Below the pieces are notes generated by a model, which had not been told where the DNA came from, ran no database searches, and worked only from the letters and a program-made list of their open reading frames with translations. Positions 8,718 to 18,719 of a stretch of 64,000 nucleotides of DNA are shown piece by piece; position 1 is the first letter of the stretch, and the number at the start of each line of letters is the position of its first letter. This DNA comes from Kaistella sp. SH40-3 (GTDB lineage: Bacteria; Bacteroidota; Bacteroidia; Flavobacteriales; Weeksellaceae), in NCBI RefSeq assembly GCF_030686865.1, contig NZ_JAQYUS010000002.1:62001-126000 (forward strand), written 5' to 3'. The position numbers and the translations under genes are program-made.

Positions 8718-11681
8718 TTACTTTTTAATTTGCTTTTTTAAATCCTTTGCTTCGGTTACGATTTCTGGAAAATCTCCGTAATTAGCGATAATTTGATCCG
8801 CGGTGTAACTCGCCTGGTAATTATCTTTTAAGCCAATATAATTTTTAACCATTAATACCAAAGATTTTGCACCCCAAAACTCTTCTGACGCATAATTATT
8901 TGCCAGTTTGAAGATTGTTTCGTTGGAGGATTTAAATGCTTTCCCTTTGTTTTGATAAAAGGCTTTGGCGTATAAAGCTTCGGCAGCAACTTCTGTATTC
9001 GACGATTTTTCTAAAGCCGTGTAAGCAATTTTTGCCTCGTTATCTTTTCCGTTGTTCATCAAACTTCTGGCTTTAATCACTTTTGCCAGTTCATTGATTG
9101 AAGCCGAATTTTTTTGATTTTGCAAAACCAAATCTGCCAGCATTTCTGCTTTTTTGAAATCTTTTTCGTCGGCGTAAATTTTCATTAATTCAACATTGAC
9201 AAAGTTTTTCACATTTACATTGGTCGAATTAGAAAGCGTTACCAAATATTTCTTAGCCTCATTCGTATTGTTCTGCGCTAAATAAATCTGCGTAATTCTG
9301 GTTTGCGCATCTTCCTGATAATCGTTTTGAACCTGAGCAACTTCCTGTAGAACCAATAATGCTTTCGTTAAGTTCTGAGTCTGGAAGTAACTTTCGCCCA
9401 ATTCATATTGTGCTTGGTACAATCCGTCACCAGTAGGATTTTGCGTTAAATATTTTTCATAGAGCGGAATTGCATTCTTGTAATCTTTACTCGCGTAAAA
9501 GGTTTTTGCACGATTCATGTTGATTTCATCAATCTCTGTAGCATCGATTCTTACGCCTAAACTTTGGGCGAAATTCTCATATCCGGAAACATCTCCTTTT
9601 TTAATGAAAATAGGTTTTGCAGCCAAAACAATTCTACTTGCAAATGCCGTGTTTTTATATTGATTTCCGAGTGATTTTAATTCCGTTAATGCTTTTGTAT
9701 CTTCGTTTTGATCTATGTAATTTTGAGCGCGGTAAATCTGAGCGTTGGCTACCAAATCCTTATCGGTACTGGTTTTAATGACTTGGCTGAAATAATCGTT
9801 CGAGTTTTTATAATCGTCATTTGCCGCATATGCCGTTCCGATTTCATATTGTGCATCGTCGAAATATTCTGAGTTTTTATACTGATTCAGCAACTTCTTC
9901 AATTCATTAATTTTCGCCTCGGTATCGCCTTTAAATCCTAGAGCCATCGCTTTTTGGAATAAAGTATAATCGTCTGCATTTTCGGTTTTATCGTAAATAG
10001 CAATTGCTTCATTCAACTCATTATTTGCATAATAAGTATCTGCTAAGCGAAGTTCAGCGTCACTTTTAAATTCGGGTTTCGGATCTTTTAAATAAGCCGT
10101 AAAATATTCTTTTGCTTTGTCGAATTTCTTTGATTTAAAGTAAGCATATCCCAAATCATAATTTAACTGCTGTTTTTCGGGGAAATTTTCTTTTTGAAGC
10201 TTCTCAAAACGGACAATTGCAGAGGAATAATTTGCTTTCTGATAATACGTTTGAGCCAACCAATACAAAGCTCTCGAGTTGAATTCTTTGTTAATATTAA
10301 ACTCTAAACTTCGTAGAAAATATTTTTCAGCAGCATCTAAATTTCCTTTATTAAACTCTTCAGTTCCGATTAAATAAGAAACTTCCTGATCTACTTTATC
10401 GGTTTCTGGTGTAGAATTCGGCATTTTATCAATGGCTGCCAAAGTCCCTTTATAATCACCTGAGTACAAATAAGATTTCACCAAAAGTGATTTCATTTCA
10501 GCAGTGTCAGCACTTTTCGGATATTTCGTAATGTAACTTTGAATCACGTTTGAGGCCGATTCAAATGGATTTCCGATTTCATAACTCAACTTTGCATATT
10601 GTAAATGAGCGAGTTGCTGAACTTTTGCATCGTAAGTCATTTGATATGCAGAACGAAACGCAGAAAGCGCTTCCTGTTTTTTACCAACTTCTAAATAGGC
10701 ATTTCCTAACTGGTAATACGCATTTTGTGAAGTCGCCGAATTGCTATTCAACAACTGGTTATAATAAGAAACCGCTTCATCATATTTTTTTAAATGGGCG
10801 GAAACAAATCCCATTTCGTACAAGTCGCTTTCTGATGGATTCGTTTTGCTGTCTAAATAAATTTTCAAGTGCGGATAAGCAGAACTGTAATCCCCTTTCA
10901 TGAAATAACTTTCGCCAATCATCTTGTGAACTTCTGTTTTGTAATCAGCCGAAATGTTTTCATTAAGCAACGCATTGCCTTCTACAATTGCTTTATCATA
11001 ATCCTTATCATTAAAATACAATTGTACATAATACGGTTTTACAACCCGAGCATATTTTTCATTATCCTTGATCTCATCAAAATAATTAAAGGCTTTATCG
11101 TTTTGTCCATCGGCATAATACAAATGTCCCAACATATAACCAATATCATTTTTATCAGAACCTTCTGCAGATTTATAGGCTTCATCTAATGCTTCAATCG
11201 CGCCATTAGAGTCGCCAGTCATGAATTTGGCATAACCAAGTTTCATAATATACTGCGTGTTTTCTTCCTTTGAAAGTTGGTATTGATTTACATTTTGTAA
11301 AGTTTCTAAAGCTTTATCAAAATCTTTTTGAGCCAAATAGAAATCGGCCAACGGTAAATTCGCCTGTGCAAAATACGCTGAGTTCGGATATTCTTTGATG
11401 AATGCATCTAAACCTTGCTCTGCATGATTCTTGCGCAAAATTACGCCGATCACATTATCGAAAAACTGTGCGGCTTCTTTTTTAGAATTCGACATCGACT
11501 GATTATAAAAATACTGTCGGGCATATTCGAATTGAGAAGCGTTGTAAATTTTATTTTGGTAAAGGTTTTCTGCGAGGTTGAAACGGTAGTTTTCGCGGTC
11601 GCTGAAATATTGAGATTGTTGTGCCTCGCATAATCCGAAATAGAGAAATGCCGTGGCAATTAAGATTTTTTTTGAATTCAT
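8718..11681 (-). CDS. Large periplasmic tetratricopeptide-repeat protein
   Basis: 987 residues, with a signal peptide (MNSKKILIATAFLYFGLCEAQ) and then an essentially continuous array of TPR helices. Recurrent motifs such as YYQLGNAYLEVGKKQEALSA, LGYAYFKSKKFDKAKEYFTA and YELGESYFQTQNLTKALLVL run from about residue 60 to the end. No catalytic domain is visible. TPR solenoids mediate protein contacts, so a periplasmic scaffold role for the downstream barrel is likely. This long-TPR plus barrel pairing recurs in Flavobacteriia as far as I recall, without an assigned function. The promoter must lie in the AT-rich 297-base gap upstream. Confidence 0.88.
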   Translation of the reverse strand: MNSKKILIATAFLYFGLCEAQQSQYFSDRENYRFNLAENLYQNKIYNASQFEYARQYFYNQSMSNSKKEAAQFFDNVIGVILRKNHAEQGLDAFIKEYPNSAYFAQANLPLADFYLAQKDFDKALETLQNVNQYQLSKEENTQYIMKLGYAKFMTGDSNGAIEALDEAYKSAEGSDKNDIGYMLGHLYYADGQNDKAFNYFDEIKDNEKYARVVKPYYVQLYFNDKDYDKAIVEGNALLNENISADYKTEVHKMIGESYFMKGDYSSAYPHLKIYLDSKTNPSESDLYEMGFVSAHLKKYDEAVSYYNQLLNSNSATSQNAYYQLGNAYLEVGKKQEALSAFRSAYQMTYDAKVQQLAHLQYAKLSYEIGNPFESASNVIQSYITKYPKSADTAEMKSLLVKSYLYSGDYKGTLAAIDKMPNSTPETDKVDQEVSYLIGTEEFNKGNLDAAEKYFLRSLEFNINKEFNSRALYWLAQTYYQKANYSSAIVRFEKLQKENFPEKQQLNYDLGYAYFKSKKFDKAKEYFTAYLKDPKPEFKSDAELRLADTYYANNELNEAIAIYDKTENADDYTLFQKAMALGFKGDTEAKINELKKLLNQYKNSEYFDDAQYEIGTAYAANDDYKNSNDYFSQVIKTSTDKDLVANAQIYRAQNYIDQNEDTKALTELKSLGNQYKNTAFASRIVLAAKPIFIKKGDVSGYENFAQSLGVRIDATEIDEINMNRAKTFYASKDYKNAIPLYEKYLTQNPTGDGLYQAQYELGESYFQTQNLTKALLVLQEVAQVQNDYQEDAQTRITQIYLAQNNTNEAKKYLVTLSNSTNVNVKNFVNVELMKIYADEKDFKKAEMLADLVLQNQKNSASINELAKVIKARSLMNNGKDNEAKIAYTALEKSSNTEVAAEALYAKAFYQNKGKAFKSSNETIFKLANNYASEEFWGAKSLVLMVKNYIGLKDNYQASYTADQIIANYGDFPEIVTEAKDLKKQIKK

Positions 11682-11978
11682 TTAATCCTGATTTTCGGAA
11701 AGTTTTAGAATTAATAAAGAGGAAAATCAAAGACTTAAGCGTCTAGAATGATTTCCACATTTAATCAACGAAAATAACGAAAAGTTATTGTTTGTACAAG
11801 TTTATTTGTTGCTTGTGGAAATGTGGATAACTTTGAAATAATTAGATTTTTTGATCATAAAGTCAAAATTTCCAAACGGTTACATTTAGAAAAATGACCA
11901 TAAAAAAAACAATGAATTTGTGTTCATCTCATCTTTTGACTTTATGATTTTAGTTTTTACAATAAAAGATTTCGTTTC
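11682..11978. other. AT-rich intergenic region with DnaA-box-like sites
   Basis: 297 bases without a gene. It contains one perfect DnaA-box match (TGTGGATAA at 11822-11830) and two weaker neighbours (TTGTGGAAA near 11813, TTTCCACAT near 11753) in very AT-rich DNA. It also serves as upstream region of the TPR gene. Strand bias of neighbouring genes does not support an origin. Confidence 0.35.
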
Positions 11979-14900
11979 TTAATTTCTGTTTTTCAATAAA
12001 ATCCAGCCTTGTCTTTGTTCCGTTTTTTGCGTCACTCCATCAAACCAAGAAATAACGTACCAATATGATGATGTTGGTAATTCTCTGCCATTTTGTTTAC
12101 CATCCCATTCACTTTTGCTTGGGTTATTGGATTCAAAAACTGTGGTCCCATTTCGATTCACAATCACGATGGAAACCTGTTGCATTTTATCTAAATTTTC
12201 AATGCACCAAACATCATTAATCCCATCCTCATTTGGACTAAAGGCATTATTAATTTTAATGAAATACACCATTTTTGGCGGACCTAAACAACCGGTATTT
12301 GATTTTACCTGAATCTCGTAAGAACTTTGGGTCGGATTTAATAATATATTTGAAGATTGCGGAACCCCATTAAAATAATACGTATAAGGCTTTGAACCAC
12401 CTTCAGCAATAACTTCTATGGAATTATTAGTCTGGTTGATGACTTGAATTTTCGGCTGATTGATATCTGAAATCGTAAAATTATGGGTGTACGGGCAACC
12501 ATTAATTCCCTTTTGTAAAACGACGGAGTAATTACCAGGTTTTGTAAAAGAAGCAGTTTGACCAGTTCCTTTGCCATCGCTCCAGGTAAAAATCGTGTTT
12601 TCAGTTCCTGCATCAATGACTAAAGTTTCACCGGAACAAATAAAATATTCTGGTTGAAGCGTTGTTGACTTGTTCGGAATATTAACTTTCAAATTAATTT
12701 TCGCTGTTGATGGACAAAAATTCGGAAGCGTAATGCGAACAAAAATTGTTTGAGCGAAAGCAGTTTCATTGGTGTAATTTGAACTGATGGATTGCGTAAG
12801 ATTTAAATCTTTAAAATACTCAAAATTCGCAGAAGCATCAGTCGTAAAAATCGATTTTTTCGAATCTAAATTAAAAGGAGTTATACCATCAAAATCAGTA
12901 TCACAAAGAGTGTAATCGGTTTCTGTAGCACTTAATGCAGAACTCCCACCTTGTGTAAAAGTTAAAGTTTGCGGATCAGAAATACAACCCGTCGTATTAT
13001 CTTTCATTAAATAATTTACGGTTAACGGCAAAGAAGATAAACTAAAACTAGCCGGCAGCGGATTGTTCGAAAGATCCGTAAACGTATAATTAGCGGGATT
13101 TGCAATAACTTCATTTTTAAAGTTTTGCAGAGAATAATTTACTTCTGCACAAATTAAAATCTGGGATTTGATTGAAACAGGTTTTGGATTGTAGGTTAAA
13201 TTAAAAGTGACTGTTCCGTTACAAGTCGGATTATAATTGACTTTTATATATGGATTTTGTCCAAAAACACTAGCATCGTAATTAGCAATTTGACTAGGAG
13301 TTAGTAAAGTTCCATTAGAGGAATAATATTCTAATGCAACGGTAACGGGTAACTGAGCATCCGTTAATACATTGGGATTTTGAGTTAAACTAAAAATGGT
13401 ATCACCTGTACAATTGGCTTTAGAAATAGAAGTCAACAATAAGTTTGGTCTTGGGTAAACCAATACGGTAAAATCTGGATGATCTGGAGAGACACAACCC
13501 GTTACATTATCTACAACCCTAATGTACAAAGTAGTATAACCCATTCCACTTCTAAAATTATAAGTTACTGCTCCACCTCCATCGATTGCGTTTTGCAAAT
13601 TGGTATGAAAAGTAATGGTAACATTCGGATCTGGATTAATCTCGGGAATTAAAGAAGCAAGATCAAATGTCTGAGTGGAACTTGCGCATTGCGATGGCAA
13701 TTGAGTGACCGGCGTATTAGCAATAACTTTTGTATTAAAATTAAATTTCAATTTCACCACCGTTTCACAAGTAGAATTGGGGTGTTTTATTTTCACCAAT
13801 ACCGGATTATTAACTTGCGGATTTACAGAAGTCAAAGTCTGATAAGAAGTTCCACCATTAACAGAATAGGTGAACTGATAATTTTTGCCAGCAAAATATT
13901 GATTTTCAAAAGCGAGAAGATTGTAAGTATTACTTCCGAAGCAAAGATTGGTCGGTGAATATTCTGTATTCGTAACTGGCAATGAAATAAAGGTAAGATC
14001 AAAAGTAGCAGTAAAACTACAAGATGCGGTTGTATTCAAACTTTCCGCATCAATTTTAATGGTTCTGGTTTGATCTGCATTCAGCGTAAGTACATTATTT
14101 GGGCTTGGTAAATCGACTCCATTTTCCTGAAATCTCAAAGTATATTGAGTTGGATCTGCCGGATAGTAATCATATAAATTCACGGTTGCTTGCGTACTTC
14201 CATCGGTTTTACAAATGATTTTCGGACTGTTATTAAAAGGAGGAAAAGTACTGTTCAACACCAATGAAATCGGCGCAGAATCTAAACTGCATAAACCTGC
14301 CGAACCATTTCGTATTATTTTTACAATATAGTCTCCAGTTGATGTTACCGATAATTTATTGGTTGTGGACAAAACTGTTGCATTGCCAACCTTTCGCCAT
14401 TCATAAGTGACATCAGGAATGAAAGGGGTTTCTAAATCAATCTGCGCACATGTTGAAGTAATAATGTTGATTTGTGGAGTTTTTAAACTTTTAAATTGAA
14501 CCTCATCTGAAACCACTGCACCTATTTGCGCACCCGTATCGGGATTTATATAAGAAACCTCTACTTTTAAAACGTCGTTATCATTAGGAGTAAAATTATT
14601 TAATGCAGCTGAAGTTTCTCCTGTAATCAGGCTGCCATTTCTAAACCATTTAAAAACTGGGGTTAGATTTTGATTCGGTGTAAAAAGCCAGGCTTTCCCT
14701 TCACTTTTCCACGGTCCGTTATTATAATCATAAGCAGTATTACTATGCTTTGGAACTTTCTCTTTCGTGCCGTCATCATTCTGCATTCCTAAAATTGCAT
14801 TATAATTAATTTCACTTTTATTATTCACATAAATGATTACCCTGCCATCTTCTAAAAGCAATACATAACTCAAATAAGGCACTGTTGAAATTCCACCAGT

Positions 14901-15542
14901 TCCATTGGTTCTAATTTGATTTTGAAAAGAAACCATCAAACCATTAACGCCACTTATCACAACACTTTTGTACAGATAGGTCACTGAACCATTTACCGAA
15001 CGGGGAACCAAATCGGTATAACCAAAAAATATTTGTGCTAAATTTAATTCCTGTGCAGGATTGGCTTTGTACACCTTATTGTAATCCGCAGAAGGCAATT
15101 TGCTGTAAGTATTATAAGCTGGAACTCCGCTGAAAGTACGATCGGTATAAACCGTATTATTTTTAAGGTTTTCTAATTCCGGATCATTCGTAAAAACCAA
15201 ACGCCCATTGCTTCCGAGAACAACTTTAGAATAAGTCTTTCCGTAAAAACTAAAATTAAAACCTATGGGAAATGCCTCGCTAAATTTATCAGCACCCGCA
15301 GCCGGAAAAACAATTGGAGTTGATCCTGCAGAAAGCCCGAAATCAGTTGGAAAAACACTAGTCATTGCATAATCTCCTGTTGAACTGGAAACTGCATCTA
15401 CTTGTAAATTAAATTTTTCACCCACGCAAAAATACTGATCCGCCAGATAATCTACCTTATCAGCAGGATTGTACAACTGCACAGACTGCCCAAAACCCAG
15501 CGTGAATAAACAAAAAAATAGTAAAAAATAAAACTTCTTCAT
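11979..15542 (-). CDS. Giant secreted protein with T9SS type B (gliding-motility-associated) sorting domain
   Basis: About 1187 residues from ATG 15542; an alternative start six codons earlier is less like a signal peptide. Signal peptide MKKFYFLLFFCLFTLGFGQ. A PA14/nidogen-like N-terminal region (about 20-290, with FGLSAGSTPIVFPAAGADKF and SNGRLVFTND) is followed by a chain of Ig/PKD-like repeats rich in paired cysteines. The last 90 residues are the type B sorting domain: NAFSPNEDGINDVWCIEN, WDGKQNGRELP, SSYWYVI and the terminal GWILLKNRN. The protein should be exported by the type IX system, probably as a cell-surface adhesin. Monocistronic. Confidence 0.92.
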   Translation of the reverse strand: MKKFYFLLFFCLFTLGFGQSVQLYNPADKVDYLADQYFCVGEKFNLQVDAVSSSTGDYAMTSVFPTDFGLSAGSTPIVFPAAGADKFSEAFPIGFNFSFYGKTYSKVVLGSNGRLVFTNDPELENLKNNTVYTDRTFSGVPAYNTYSKLPSADYNKVYKANPAQELNLAQIFFGYTDLVPRSVNGSVTYLYKSVVISGVNGLMVSFQNQIRTNGTGGISTVPYLSYVLLLEDGRVIIYVNNKSEINYNAILGMQNDDGTKEKVPKHSNTAYDYNNGPWKSEGKAWLFTPNQNLTPVFKWFRNGSLITGETSAALNNFTPNDNDVLKVEVSYINPDTGAQIGAVVSDEVQFKSLKTPQINIITSTCAQIDLETPFIPDVTYEWRKVGNATVLSTTNKLSVTSTGDYIVKIIRNGSAGLCSLDSAPISLVLNSTFPPFNNSPKIICKTDGSTQATVNLYDYYPADPTQYTLRFQENGVDLPSPNNVLTLNADQTRTIKIDAESLNTTASCSFTATFDLTFISLPVTNTEYSPTNLCFGSNTYNLLAFENQYFAGKNYQFTYSVNGGTSYQTLTSVNPQVNNPVLVKIKHPNSTCETVVKLKFNFNTKVIANTPVTQLPSQCASSTQTFDLASLIPEINPDPNVTITFHTNLQNAIDGGGAVTYNFRSGMGYTTLYIRVVDNVTGCVSPDHPDFTVLVYPRPNLLLTSISKANCTGDTIFSLTQNPNVLTDAQLPVTVALEYYSSNGTLLTPSQIANYDASVFGQNPYIKVNYNPTCNGTVTFNLTYNPKPVSIKSQILICAEVNYSLQNFKNEVIANPANYTFTDLSNNPLPASFSLSSLPLTVNYLMKDNTTGCISDPQTLTFTQGGSSALSATETDYTLCDTDFDGITPFNLDSKKSIFTTDASANFEYFKDLNLTQSISSNYTNETAFAQTIFVRITLPNFCPSTAKINLKVNIPNKSTTLQPEYFICSGETLVIDAGTENTIFTWSDGKGTGQTASFTKPGNYSVVLQKGINGCPYTHNFTISDINQPKIQVINQTNNSIEVIAEGGSKPYTYYFNGVPQSSNILLNPTQSSYEIQVKSNTGCLGPPKMVYFIKINNAFSPNEDGINDVWCIENLDKMQQVSIVIVNRNGTTVFESNNPSKSEWDGKQNGRELPTSSYWYVISWFDGVTQKTEQRQGWILLKNRN

Positions 15543-15642
15543 CAAATGATTTTTTTTCAAAAATACGTTATTTATTAAAACATATTTTTCTTCTATTTTA
15601 GTATATAAATTTTAAAAAAATATTTTTTTTAAAATTTTCTGT

Positions 15643-15650
15643 TACATTTG
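15643..15650 (+). promoter_or_regulatory. -7 box of the APC permease promoter
   Basis: TACATTTG fits TAnnTTTG and lies 19 bases before the ATG at 15670. No TTG is present at the right spacing. Confidence 0.55.
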
Positions 15651-15669
15651 TGTAAATTAAAGATAGAAG

Positions 15670-17358
15670 ATGAATCAATTATTCAGAAGAAAACAATATT
15701 CAGAAAGCAGTCAACCCTCTGGATTACTGCGAGTTTTAGGAGTTTGGGATATTGTATTTTTCGGCATTGCTGCCATTATTGGTGCTGGAAGTTTCAGTTC
15801 TTTGGGTGAAGCCGTATTTCGTGGGGGTCCCGGAGTCATCGTTTTATATATTATTTGTGGTTTTGCCTGTGGTTTTACCGCGTTGTGTTACGCAGAATTT
15901 GCGAGTAGAATTCCCACGGCGGGTTCCGCATATACTTATGCTTACGCAAGTTTCGGCGAACTGATTGCGTGGATTATCGGCTGGGCTTTGATCATGGAAT
16001 ACTCTTTTGGAAATATCTACGTTGCCTTTTCCTGGTCTGATTATTTCACCAGTTTTATGAGCAGAATCGGAATTTTTATTCCTGAATATTTATCTACCAG
16101 TTATCCCGAAGCAAAAAAAGCATTTGAAGCAGGTTCTGGAAATTTAGGACTAGTTAATGCTTGGAAAAACGCACCGGTCATAGGAAATCTAAAAATCATT
16201 TTAGACATTCCAGCATTAATTATTAATGGATTAATTACTTGGTTAGTTTATCGCGGTGTTCGTGAAAGTAAAAATTTCAATAACGTTTTAGTTTTAATGA
16301 AATTGGCGGTTATCGTTTTGATTATTTTAGTTGGAATCGCTTATGTCAATGTAGATAATTGGATGCCCACCAATCCAACAACACAAGTCGCTTCTTTTAT
16401 GCCAAACGGTTTTGCGGGAGTAATGAGCGCGGTTTCAGGAGTTTTCTTTGCCTATATTGGTTTTGATGCCTTAAGTGTCTTATCCGAGGAAACCAAAGAT
16501 CCACAAAAAAACTTACCAAGAGGAATGATCATTTCGCTGGTTTTGTGTACGGTGATTTATATTGTCTTAACGCTTGTTCTTACTGGAATGGTCGATTATA
16601 AAAAATTTGAAGGCGTAGGTGATCCCTTGGCATTTATTTTCGAAAAAACAAATGCAAACCTCGCCTGGATGGAACTAACGGTTTCTTTTGTCGCGATTAT
16701 TGCAATTACGACCGTCTTATTAGTTTTCCAAATGGGACAACCAAGAATTTGGTATGCAATGAGTCGTGATGGTTTGATGCCGAAAAAATTCATGACCATT
16801 CACCCAAAATACAACACTCCGTCTTACGCAACGATTGTGACTGGGATTGTAGTTGGAGTTCCGATTTTATTCACAGATAAGTCATTCATTTTAGATTTCA
16901 CAAGTATCGGAACCATTTTCGCATTTGTATTGGTTTGCGGTGGAGTTTTATTACTTCCTGCGAAGAAAAAATTACCCGGAAGATTTCACATGCCTTATAT
17001 TAATTCCAAAATAATATTTCCAGTTTTATTCCTGGGTGGATTAACATTTTTCTATTTTTGGCAACCTGCTTTTTTCAATAATTTAATGGATTGGAAAGAT
17101 CCCACAGAAAGTGAATTCAGAATATCAATGTTCTTTTTCCTCCTTATTAATATCGGACTTTGCATTTTAGCATTCGTAAAAAACCTGTCCTTAATTCCAC
17201 TCATGGGTTTAAGTTCATGTCTCTATCTTTTAACTGGAATGACGCACAACAACTGGTTTTGGTTTTCAGTTTGGTTCGCAATCGGCTTGGTGATTTATTT
17301 CTCCTATGGTTATAAAAACAGCAAACTGAATAAAGAATTGAATGGCGATTTAGATTAA
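15670..17358 (+). CDS. APC-superfamily amino acid permease (cationic amino acid transporter-like)
   Basis: 562-residue integral membrane protein with 12-14 hydrophobic segments. The consensus helix-1 motif for this superfamily, FFGIAAIIGAGSFSSLGEAV, contains the unwound G-A-G stretch that contacts the substrate amino group. VSGVFFAYIGFDALSVLSEE and DPQKNLPRGM are further hallmarks of the CAT (YfnA/CAT) branch. Proton-coupled amino acid uptake is predicted; the substrate cannot be read. A paralogue is at 46938-48623. A DUF962 gene follows after five bases, probably in one transcript. Confidence 0.92.
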   Translation: MNQLFRRKQYSESSQPSGLLRVLGVWDIVFFGIAAIIGAGSFSSLGEAVFRGGPGVIVLYIICGFACGFTALCYAEFASRIPTAGSAYTYAYASFGELIAWIIGWALIMEYSFGNIYVAFSWSDYFTSFMSRIGIFIPEYLSTSYPEAKKAFEAGSGNLGLVNAWKNAPVIGNLKIILDIPALIINGLITWLVYRGVRESKNFNNVLVLMKLAVIVLIILVGIAYVNVDNWMPTNPTTQVASFMPNGFAGVMSAVSGVFFAYIGFDALSVLSEETKDPQKNLPRGMIISLVLCTVIYIVLTLVLTGMVDYKKFEGVGDPLAFIFEKTNANLAWMELTVSFVAIIAITTVLLVFQMGQPRIWYAMSRDGLMPKKFMTIHPKYNTPSYATIVTGIVVGVPILFTDKSFILDFTSIGTIFAFVLVCGGVLLLPAKKKLPGRFHMPYINSKIIFPVLFLGGLTFFYFWQPAFFNNLMDWKDPTESEFRISMFFFLLINIGLCILAFVKNLSLIPLMGLSSCLYLLTGMTHNNWFWFSVWFAIGLVIYFSYGYKNSKLNKELNGDLD

Positions 17359-17363
17359 TAAAG

Positions 17364-17675
17364 ATGAATAATAAAATTAAAACATTTAAAGAATTTTATC
17401 AATTGTATCTTGCTGAACATTCTAAATTAGGAACACGCATCTTTCATTTTTTAGGAATTTTAATTATTCTTTTGGTGCTATTTTATGTCCTTAAATCGGG
17501 TAAAGAAAGGTTCCTATGGTACATTCCGATTGTTGGATATGGACTTGCCTGGTTGAGTCATTTAATCTTTGAAATGAACAAGCCTACCAGTTTTAAATAT
17601 CCACTATGGAATTTCCTTGCCGACTTTAAATTGTTCTTTGAATTGTTGACAGGAAAACAAAAATTCAAAATCTAG
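17364..17675 (+). CDS. DUF962/Mpo1-like membrane protein
   Basis: 103 residues with two hydrophobic helices (about 29-45 and 52-68). The family hallmarks are H19 and H28 in the first half and the segment KPTSFKYPLWNFLADFKLFF. Yeast Mpo1, the namesake, is a Fe(II)-dependent dioxygenase of fatty acid alpha-oxidation; whether this short bacterial form keeps that activity is unknown. The start is five bases after the permease stop, so the two are co-transcribed. Confidence 0.85.
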   Translation: MNNKIKTFKEFYQLYLAEHSKLGTRIFHFLGILIILLVLFYVLKSGKERFLWYIPIVGYGLAWLSHLIFEMNKPTSFKYPLWNFLADFKLFFELLTGKQKFKI

Positions 17676-17701
17676 CAAGACTTATATTCTTCAACATAAA
17701 A

Positions 17702-17727
17702 AAAGCCAACTCCTAAAAGTTGGCTTT
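17702..17727. terminator. Bidirectional terminator
   Basis: Perfect stem AAAGCCAACT / AGTTGGCTTT with a 6-base loop between two convergent genes. Confidence 0.85.
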
Positions 17728-17753
17728 ACTATTTCAAATCTTTGATTTCAAAT

Positions 17754-18650
17754 TTATTGTTTAATATGCTCCATTTGCTGAGTTGCAGCCATTGAAACCA
17801 TTAAATCATTTAACAAAGTGCTCGCTGAATTAGGCGAATTCGGTAGTAAAACCAAACTGCTCTTATTCGTAGAACCAATTGCTTGTAGCGTATCATAATG
17901 CTGCGTTACCACAATTAAAGCAGAGGCTTCCTGCGCATTGATATTTGCTTCGTTTAACATTTTCACAGATTCTACCAAACCGGCAGCGATTTCTCTACGC
18001 TGATCGGCAATACCCTGACCCTGTAATTTTTTAGATTCTGCTTCTGCTTTTGCAACAGCAACAATTCTAATTTTTTGGGCTTCAGATTCGTATTCTGCGG
18101 CAGTTTTTTCACGCTCTGCAGCATTAATCCTGTTCATCGCGTGTTTTACTTGTTCGTCTGGATCAATATCCGTTACCAAGGCTTTGATGATATCGTAGCC
18201 ATAACTTTGCATCGCTTCCTGAAGTTCTCCTTTTACAGCAATTGCAACGTCATCTTTTCTTACGAAAACGTCATCCAGTTTCAACTTTGGAACTTCTGCT
18301 CTCACCACATCAAAAACGTAAGAAGTAATTTGGTTTTCCGGATTTTCTAATCGGTAAAATGAATCTGCAACTTGAGACGCAATAACCTGATACTGAACAG
18401 AAACTTTCATTCTGATAAACACGTTATCCAAAGTTTTGGTATCGATAATTACATCTAACTGCTGAATTCGCAAGTTCATTCTTTTTGCAACCTGGTCGAT
18501 GAATGGAATTTTTAAATGCAAACCCGATTGGCGCACCGTGTGAAATTTACCTAAACGCTCTACAATTGCTGCTGTTGCCTGCTTCACTGTAAAGAATGAG
18601 GCAAATAAAACAACCAGCCCGAAAAAGATAATAAATCCTAAATAAGTCAT
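17754..18650 (-). CDS. SPFH/band 7 (stomatin-like) membrane protein
   Basis: 298 residues. One N-terminal membrane helix (YLGFIIFFGLVVLFASFF) is followed by the SPFH domain (about 28-200; AIVERLGKFHTVRQSGLHLK and the conserved MNRINAAEREKTAAEYE helix). A coiled-coil and a C-terminal oligomerisation tail follow. These proteins form large ring-like membrane complexes and often act with proteases; QmcA is the E. coli example. Start chosen at the only ATG before the membrane helix. Monocistronic, facing the DUF962 gene across a shared terminator. Confidence 0.93.
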   Translation of the reverse strand: MTYLGFIIFFGLVVLFASFFTVKQATAAIVERLGKFHTVRQSGLHLKIPFIDQVAKRMNLRIQQLDVIIDTKTLDNVFIRMKVSVQYQVIASQVADSFYRLENPENQITSYVFDVVRAEVPKLKLDDVFVRKDDVAIAVKGELQEAMQSYGYDIIKALVTDIDPDEQVKHAMNRINAAEREKTAAEYESEAQKIRIVAVAKAEAESKKLQGQGIADQRREIAAGLVESVKMLNEANINAQEASALIVVTQHYDTLQAIGSTNKSSLVLLPNSPNSASTLLNDLMVSMAATQQMEHIKQ

Positions 18651-18719
18651 TGGAATTTTTTTAATGGTTTTTATTAAATCATTTTGATTTCCGATAAAGA
18701 TAATTAAAATTTGGCGAAT

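Noticed and set aside
10550..11189. Plus-strand frames of 106-117 codons opposite the TPR gene
   Set aside because: Shadows of the repeated TPR coding pattern.
11682..11978. Replication origin
   Set aside because: One perfect and two weak DnaA boxes are not enough, dnaA is absent, and neighbouring gene orientations do not switch at this point. Kept only as a low-confidence note.
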